Source of the DNA: Orbilia blumenaviensis
Taxonomy: Eukaryota; Ascomycota; Orbiliomycetes; Orbiliales; Orbiliaceae
Direction: 5' to 3'
DNA length: 64,000 nt
NCBI GenBank assembly: GCA_036872755.1
Contig: JAVHNS010000012.1
Span: forward strand, 806,001-870,000
Under the pieces are notes generated by a model that was not told the origin of the DNA, did no database searches, and saw nothing but the letters and a program-made list of their open reading frames with translations. Positions 57,578 to 64,000 of this stretch are shown one piece after another. Made by a program: the position numbers and the translations under genes. The first letter of the stretch is position 1; every line of letters begins with the position of its first letter.

Positions 57578-59182
57578 TTACTGGGATGCGCACTGAACAC
57601 GCTCGTGGCCCTGGTGTTCATCATCATCCTCATCCATGGGTCCGTTAGCAGCTCGGGCCTGAGCTTGAGGGTCCAAATCCTCAACGTTGACATCGTCAAC
57701 CATTGCGTCTGCTGGGATCTCTGGTGCAGTACGGGGTGGGAGAATGTCATTTAGTTTCAGGATAACATCTTCGTCGGCAAAGTGCTTTTCAGGGAATTTG
57801 ATTTCGAATTGGATGAACAGATCGCCATAGTCGTGATGCCTATAGGATGGCATACCTTGTCCACGGACGAGTTTAAGTTCGCCTGTTGAAGAAAAGAAAA
57901 AGAGGATTAGTATGATATATTATATCTCATTCATAAAATTGGGTTTAACTTACCAGGGCTAATGACTTCTCCAGGCAGAATCTGAACTTGCAGCCAGCGC
58001 TCGTCGAGGTGCTCAATCGCGATCGTGCCACCAGCCAGAGCCGTCAGGAGGTCAATTTCGGCCTTGTAGAAGAGGTTGTCATCTTTCCTCTGGAAACGGG
58101 CGTGCGGCTTCTGTTCGATGACGAAAATAACGTCGCCGGGGATAATATCCGGGCCAGCATCTCCTTCGCCCTGGAAGGTGATTCTCTGCCCGTCCTTCAT
58201 ACCCTTATCAACAGGGACATGGATGACCTTTCTCTCAAAGACCGTCTTTTTACCCTGGCAAGCCTTGCACTTGTCCTTCTCCTTAATGATCTCTTTCTCG
58301 CCGTTGCAGTCTGGGCAGACGGTCTGGAAGCGCTGGATCATAGGCCCCATTTGTCGCATCATAGTCTTCATACCCATACCGTTGCAACCCTTACACTTGG
58401 TAACGCTTCCCTCTTTACCACCAATACCATTGCATTTTGTGCAGACAACGGTCTTCTGAAGAGCCAATTTTGACGTTTTTCCCTTGTATAGGTCCTCGAG
58501 GGAGACTTTGTGAACATGGACAATATCACGGCTCTGTGAAGATACGAGTTAGTAAAGATCTTTAGCTTGAATGGTGGGTGTTTGGAAAGTAGCTACGTAC
58601 CCGCTTGGGACCCTGCTGCTGCATGCTTCCGCCACCTCCAAACATTCCACCCATGCCACCCATGCCACCGAAGAACTGCGAGAACAGGTCTTCGGCGGAC
58701 ATGCCCATATCGGCTCCAGCACCAGAGAGACCCTCTTCTCCATACTGGTCGTAGACTTGGCGTTTCTGGGAGTCTGAAAGGATTTCATATGCATGCGACA
58801 GCTCTGCAGTATAATGAAAAATGATTTAGCGGTGTGATTCGAGGTTAGTGAATTTCCGGTTGGAGCTACTGCCTACCCTTGAATTTTTCTGCTGCCTCGG
58901 GACTAGGATTCTTGTCGGGGTGGTATTTTAGGGCGTTGACTCTGTAGAATTACCAAAATTAGCATAAAATCGAAAGAAAAAAAATCGCAGCCGTTCGATG
59001 ATGCTGACGATTGTTATCTTAGGAATGGTAGACATACCTGTAGGCCTTCTTCAATTGTGCCTCGGTGGCGTCTGCAGCAACCTGTTGACAAAAACAGCTC
59101 TAGTTAGATGCAGCTCGGAAGGGAACCTGGGGAAAAAGCGACGTACGCCCAAGGCATCGTAATATTTCATATCCTTGACCAT
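57578..59182 (-). CDS. YDJ1: Class I Hsp40 (DnaJ), Ydj1/Mas5 type, farnesylated
   Basis: Co-chaperone that delivers clients to Hsp70 and stimulates its ATPase, in the cytosol and on ER or mitochondrial surfaces. Six exons: 59182-59147, 59081-59038, 58941-58877, 58803-58601, 58533-57954 and 57882-57578 give 410 residues, close to yeast Ydj1. The J domain begins [12 protein letters not shown] with HPDK at 34-37, then a Gly/Met/Phe region ([14 protein letters not shown]). Four zinc-binding CxxCxGxx repeats follow ([32 protein letters not shown]). Client-binding beta domains come next ([17 protein letters not shown]). The C-terminal CASQ is a CaaX farnesylation box. Introns crowd the J domain, with three within the first 145 coding bases. 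Nothing odd. Confidence 0.97.
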
Positions 59183-59648
59183 TATGGCGGTTAGGTCGAG
59201 GTCAATACTCGGAAGAGGCGGTTGATATTAAAGTGGGGGGGCGATGGGAGGGACAGAGGGATAATGCTAGGTCGAAGAGTAGCAGCAGTCGAATGCAAAG
59301 AAAGAGAATCGATGGGTTTGTCAGATAGAAATAATTTTCGTTATCGGCTCTTTTTTGTGTGTTCGCACCCCACCAGAACCTAGAACAAACGGCGTTGTTG
59401 AAAGGAAGAGAGTGCACAACTGAAGCTGGGAAATTATTGGGATCTTGACAAAGGATCTATAGAGTCGGAGGGTTAGGAAGAATGGAAGAGAGGTGATAGT
59501 AGAGATGGAAGCTGGATAATGTTGAGGTGAGGATGAGGGGAGCAGAACAAGCAGAGTAAGTACAAAGTGAGTAATGGGTAGTGTAATGGAGGGGAGGATC
59601 GAATCGAAGGTGGTGGAAATAAAGGCGAACGAAACTCCGACAGGACAG

Positions 59649-59669
59649 TTTTTTTTTTTTTTTTTTTTT
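59649..59669. repeat. T21 homopolymer upstream of the DnaJ gene
   Basis: Twenty-one T on the plus strand, i.e. a poly(dA) tract about 470 bases upstream of the DnaJ start on its sense strand. Poly(dA:dT) tracts exclude nucleosomes in fungal promoters (known); action here is inferred. Confidence 0.85.
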
Positions 59670-60964
59670 CCCTAGTAGTTTAGTAGGCCTATGGATTTGC
59701 CTTAGACAACCACCCGAAAAAAGAAAAATACCGAATAAGAAAAAAAAAATGAGATGAAGGAGAAAGACTGTTTTTATAACAATGGACCTGTCTAACTTGA
59801 ATGTCTGTCCGTGTGGGCTTTCGTACTTGCTGGATGCGGTGAGCTGGGATTGCGGGAAACGATCAGGTTCAATTCAAAAGTGTCCAAGTCTCTCGAAGCT
59901 TCTCCAAAAGAGCGAGCGCAAGGCTGCGACATCAATCTGCGTGATTGCGGTACAGTCGACAAAAAATTACTGCGCTAACTTCTAAGGATTCAAAATTATG
60001 GGCTGAATCTTATAAAACGAAAAGAGAGAGATCGCGGAGGTTTGCCTGCTCCTGCTGGGTAATGTTTGTTTTCTATGCAGGGTGCTATTCATCCATCCAT
60101 ACATACAGTACATACCTGCTGGTACTACACTATACTATAACATTATAGTACGGACGTAACCAAGTTCTGTAAGGAAATAATGTATATATAGACACAATGA
60201 CTTGTAATATAACTGAACATATATGTACTTACGTACCTTAAAACCAATACTCTTGTCTAGCAGCTAAAAGGCTACCTTTTTATCTATTTTCCCGTCGGTT
60301 TGGAGACTAGCGAACGGTCGCTGTCTTGCACTGTTCGAAGGCTGACGGTGGGGGACCTTTGATAACCCGCTCAAAATTATGTACGCGACGACCGGCCAAT
60401 CCTCCAATGACCGAAATATTAAAGTGAATCTGAAGAAACCAACAGAGCACAATATTCCAATCCAGGCTCGTCGTCTCTCTCTTTTATCAAGCTCCTTTCT
60501 TTCTATATTATAAATTCTCTGCAGTGGTATTCTTCAACTTCATATATTTTTTTTTCTTTTTCCCAGCCAGTTGCTGCGACTCACAATCGGCGGCCTGTTC
60601 GGGCTCGAAAGGGAATCCGAAAGAAAGAGCTTAAGGATCCATGAGTTTCCATCGCTTTCCACAGCCTTGTCATCGGCCCAGGCTGGTTTAGTCTCCAACC
60701 GTGGACCCCTGTTGGGCGCTCTAAAACCACCCACGGCCTGGATACTTTCTAAACAACTAGAGAAGCAGGGGTTGTCTACTTACTTACGCATACGGATGCA
60801 CGAAAAAATGTAAGTATGTATGTATGTGCCTCGCTTTGTCTGAGGATTGGAGTGGAGTATCAAGGTCTACACGAGCTGCAATCAACCTAGGATGCGTCTA
60901 TAGCGATGTCGCTGCCGCTGATCTTTCGCGGAGTTTCAGGGTAGCGTTGTGATCCCAACCATAT

Positions 60965-60980
60965 CATATCATATCATATT
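60965..60980. repeat. ATATC pentamer repeat
   Basis: Short tandem array of CATAT/ATATC units (about four) in non-coding DNA. Confidence 0.7.
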
Positions 60981-63712
60981 CGTACGTAAGTATAGAATGC
61001 TATATGCAATGCGAACGCTAACGGTTCGAATTAAATACCACGCCAAGGGTCTAACTACCTAAGCATTCGTGTATCCGGATATTGCTCATCCCATTGAATT
61101 GCAATAATTAATTGAGTTTACTCGCATCCCGCCAAGTAATGATATCATAAACAGAACGCTATCACCATCATTGTTACACTGAAAAGGAGCATGCACATGC
61201 ATATCTACTTAAGTAGGGAATAAGCATTAATTTCACCTCGGTACTTGTAAATATGTGCATTAATCTGATATACGATATATGTCTATCTACACCTATATCA
61301 TTAAAAAGCAGTAGAGAACAAGGGTTTGGTACTAGTTGGCTAAGGAACAGAGTGCTTGCCAGTACCATATTCTCCGCTCTGAATGGCGCTGTTCCCGATA
61401 CTATATATATTACGCATACTGAAGTAGGACTGAGATATTTTTCGAATAAGAATTATAGGATTTGAACACAGCCGCCGCCGCATGATTGCATTACCTAGTA
61501 ACAACTTTTTTTGGAGAAAAAGAGTTAGGATTGAAATTGGAGCTTCAGGGCCAGAAACCCGCCTAGGCGCTCGGTCGGTAATCGTTAAAATGGTGGCCCC
61601 GCCGAATTCGCCTCATAGACCAGATGTGTAACGGCGCCGAATCGTTGTCGCCCTCGCAAAACCCCATCAATCAAAGGCCGGTTGGTGGCCGATGTCGCCT
61701 ATTATATATAGGTATATATCATGTAAATCGTTCATGCATGTATCAGATTTCATAATCACCCCTGTTGTTTTGGACTGTTATACAAATACCAGTCCTTCGA
61801 TATCTTGCCTCGCCTAGAAAATCTACGTCAGGGCCCTTTGGAGTTAATCGATATAACGGTCCAGGTGCAGACAAGTACCCAAGCACTTCGCCAACTCAAT
61901 CTGCAGATATCTAACCATCGCACCGCATATATATCAAATTATCTTCATTGCTCGGCTTAACTTCCAATTACTTTCCAATAACCTTACAACTGGGTCGCCC
62001 ATTGAAAAACAAAGAAAGAAAGACAGTAGCACCCGAGAACGTAGATAAGGTCGGTGTAACCTTGACCATGGTTGGAATTGCCTGGATGGGTCAACAATCA
62101 TGATTGACAACAAAGCCAGGCCGGGGCTTGTCAAAGAAACTCTCCAGCAGCGAGCAGTTAGGACATCCTTGACAGGTTTTTGTAGTGGCGCTTGCGGCCA
62201 GAGCTGGAGCTTACCCAGACCACATTTGCGGCTTTGGCTTCGATACCAACTTTAGTTCTCCATCGATAATATATGCATGCATGGAGTCATTCCATCTGAT
62301 CTGTGGGGCCATCCACCGTCATCCACTGAGTATTTCCAGATCCATATGCATCCTACATGATTCGAAACCTGAGAATTGTGGATCCATGGAAGTGGGCCTT
62401 GACCGGGGAGCTCGGCTTGCTGTGGCTTAGCGCTGTGGCTTTGGTCAAGAGGCTGCTTTCTTGAAGCGGTTGCTACAACACCCACAACGCAAAACCCTCC
62501 CAATATGTGTATCTTCCCTTCGTTCTTACACTTCACCTATCATCTTTCCTACACCTCACCATCTTTCTTACTGAATACCACCCACCTCCCCTAAACTACA
62601 GCAATGCCCTCAATACCACCACAGCACGAAAGCTATGTGGGGTATCATCAACCAAAATTTTAAGACTTTTCTATCAAGAGGATCGAATCATCTACCACCT
62701 ACCACCATCTACACAGACAGAAAGGAAGATTCTCTCTTAGTAACTACCTAGGTAGAAAGGTCTAGAATATTATTTCCTCACAAGATATCAGCTCGTATGC
62801 CTGACGAAGTTAGCAATCACACATGAAACCCAACTTTATCACCAACCACCCACACCCTCAACATGCAGACTGAACCTGTTAAGCAGCCACTAATACTGCC
62901 TTCCTCTATTGCACGCATTCTATACGTATATAAGCAACTTACAGGACCTATTTGAACCGATGCGGTTCCCTACCGCATAGTCAACTATCTACGAAATATG
63001 AGTATACATGACGAGGATGTATGCTACAAAGTCGATGTCCAGTTCCGTCATACCGTTCTACTGGTGGGAGATATAAAGCTGCAACCTTCCCACCACTATA
63101 TATATACATATATAGACTGCACACACATTGATACTGCAAAGAGCAGCCGAAGTCTCCCCACTAAGAGCCTGCTTGAAACACCCCTCCCTGCCCAACAGGA
63201 GGATAAATCAAATAATATGGCGATATCCTAAGCCCCATTTCGCCCTACCGGCTATTTTGGGTCGAGGATAGCTACTGGCGATATGAATTCTGATGTCCTA
63301 CCAAATTTATATACCCTCAAGACGTGAGGCCAGCTAACGGCGACCACGAGAAACCAATACATCCAAAAAAATCATCCAAAAGTATACGACCCACTTCCAT
63401 ATTCCTCTAGTATCCCTAGCCGATAAGTTTTCTGACTTTCCTTTAGGATACCAAGACTGCTCTGGTATATCAGGCGTCATATTCCGCTTACCGTATGATA
63501 AAGGCCCCCGGGGTATATAAATAACTCCCCGCTGAGCCGAATTCAACTTCACCACTCTCTCTTCACAACCTCACCAACTGCCCAGTTACCACCTTAACTA
63601 AACAGCAAAACACGTTCCCGGTCTCCTCACATCCACCCGACCACAAGCTGGTCTTTGCCGAGGTTCTAAGACTGCTCCAAACAAGTTATTTTCACGTGCA
63701 TTAATCCTGCGG

Positions 63713-64000
63713 TCATCCGGTCATGGTGACAATGCCACCCAAGCGTTCAGGTTCGGCCCTCGAGGCTCCTGCTGCCAAGGGAGTGAAGAGGCCGGAGCCA
63801 ATCCGTTGGATGGGCTGCCGGCTCAGCGAAAAAGAACTAGACTCTGAACTAGACCCAGAAGCGGACTTAGAACTAGATTCAGAAGAATAATCTTCTTCTT
63901 CAGTGCCAAGGACTTCCAAAATCACCTTCGAGAAGTAAGCACAGATCGCGTGATACCGAGCTTCAAGCTGCAGGGTTGATGTTCTAGCAGACAAAAGGGG
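63713..64000 (-). CDS. 3' end of a gene running out of the window, Ser/Glu-rich
   Basis: The frame is open from the right edge to a TGA at 63713, so only the C-terminal part of about 95 residues, or one exon, is present. It starts with a helical segment (STLQLEARYHAICAYFSK), continues with an acidic patch and a Ser/Glu/Lys repeat (SSESSSKSASGSSSESSS), and ends GGIVTMTG. The repeat arises from related AGATTCT/AGACTCT units in DNA. No ATG is seen within the window; the true start lies beyond 64000. Family unknown. Confidence 0.5.
   Translation of the reverse strand, partial: PLLSARTSTLQLEARYHAICAYFSKVILEVLGTEEEDYSSESSSKSASGSSSESSSFSLSRQPIQRIGSGLFTPLAAGASRAEPERLGGIVTMTG

Larger units (their letters stand above)
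59183..63712. other. Gene-poor region, 4.5 kb
   Basis: Begins with the DnaJ promoter and leader side (Pu-rich, with a T21 run at 59649-59669). A GAAGCTTC heat-shock-like half-site pair lies at 59895-59902. ATATC pentamers repeat at 60965-60980. Many short frames, none with motifs. TATA-rich segments are frequent on the right. Confidence 0.45.

Noticed and set aside
59895..59902. Heat-shock element for the DnaJ gene (GAAGCTTC)
   Set aside because: Only one GAA/TTC pair, 700 bases from the start; too weak and too far to call.

Overview
The window is nuclear DNA of a filamentous ascomycete (Pezizomycotina). Genes are interrupted by short introns, mostly 50-150 nt, with GTRNGT-type donors, CTRAC/CTAAY-like branch sites and YAG (sometimes AAG) acceptors. 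The recognisable proteins are typical of moulds: a fungal NLR with PNP, NACHT and WD40 parts, a DPP5-type secreted peptidase, a Yth1, Mex67 and Msh1 set, and a Ydj1-type Hsp40 ending in CASQ. The intron density and AT-rich spacers resemble Orbiliomycetes (nematode-trapping fungi), but that placement is a guess. I saw no tRNA, rRNA, CRISPR array or intact transposon.

Layout. 0.4-5.5 kb (minus): VPS53 (GARP tethering) and a nucleotide-sugar 4,6-dehydratase. 7.8-9.3 kb (minus): a His/Thr-rich repeat protein with an internal signal-peptide-like segment. 9.75-10.7 kb (minus): YTH1. 11.2-12.4 kb and 15.1-17.9 kb (minus): two multi-exon genes I do not recognise, a C-terminally anchored 353-residue protein and an 814-residue protein with a 14-residue helical repeat. 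19.9-20.3 kb (plus): a 105-residue three-exon gene assembled by hand. 21.2-25.5 kb: a DPP5-like secreted serine peptidase (plus) converging on uroporphyrinogen decarboxylase (minus). 26.8-27.4 kb (plus): an unrecognised 199-residue protein. 28.0-34.7 kb (plus): a large NLR. 36.7-37.6 kb (plus): a short-chain dehydrogenase. 38.5-39.8 kb (minus): a Ser/Pro-rich protein. 39.8-45.7 kb: gene-poor. 45.7-47.8 kb (plus): two small proteins, one with highly-expressed-type codon use and one secreted with six cysteines. 48.3-59.2 kb (minus): MSH1, MEX67 and YDJ1-type DnaJ. 59.2-63.7 kb: gene-poor. The last 0.3 kb holds the 3' end of a gene leaving the window.

Housekeeping functions (vesicle tethering, haem synthesis, mRNA 3' processing and export, mitochondrial mismatch repair, protein folding) alternate with accessory genes (NLR, small secreted protein, adhesin-like repeat protein, unrecognised repeat proteins). 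Nothing indicates a co-regulated cluster. The best candidates for undescribed biology are the 814-residue repeat protein, the His-rich repeat protein, the 14-unit WD-repeat NLR, and the small genes that only appear once introns are removed. Exon coordinates were set by reading splice signals and checking that phases match; for every multi-exon gene except the NLR the summed coding length is a multiple of three.
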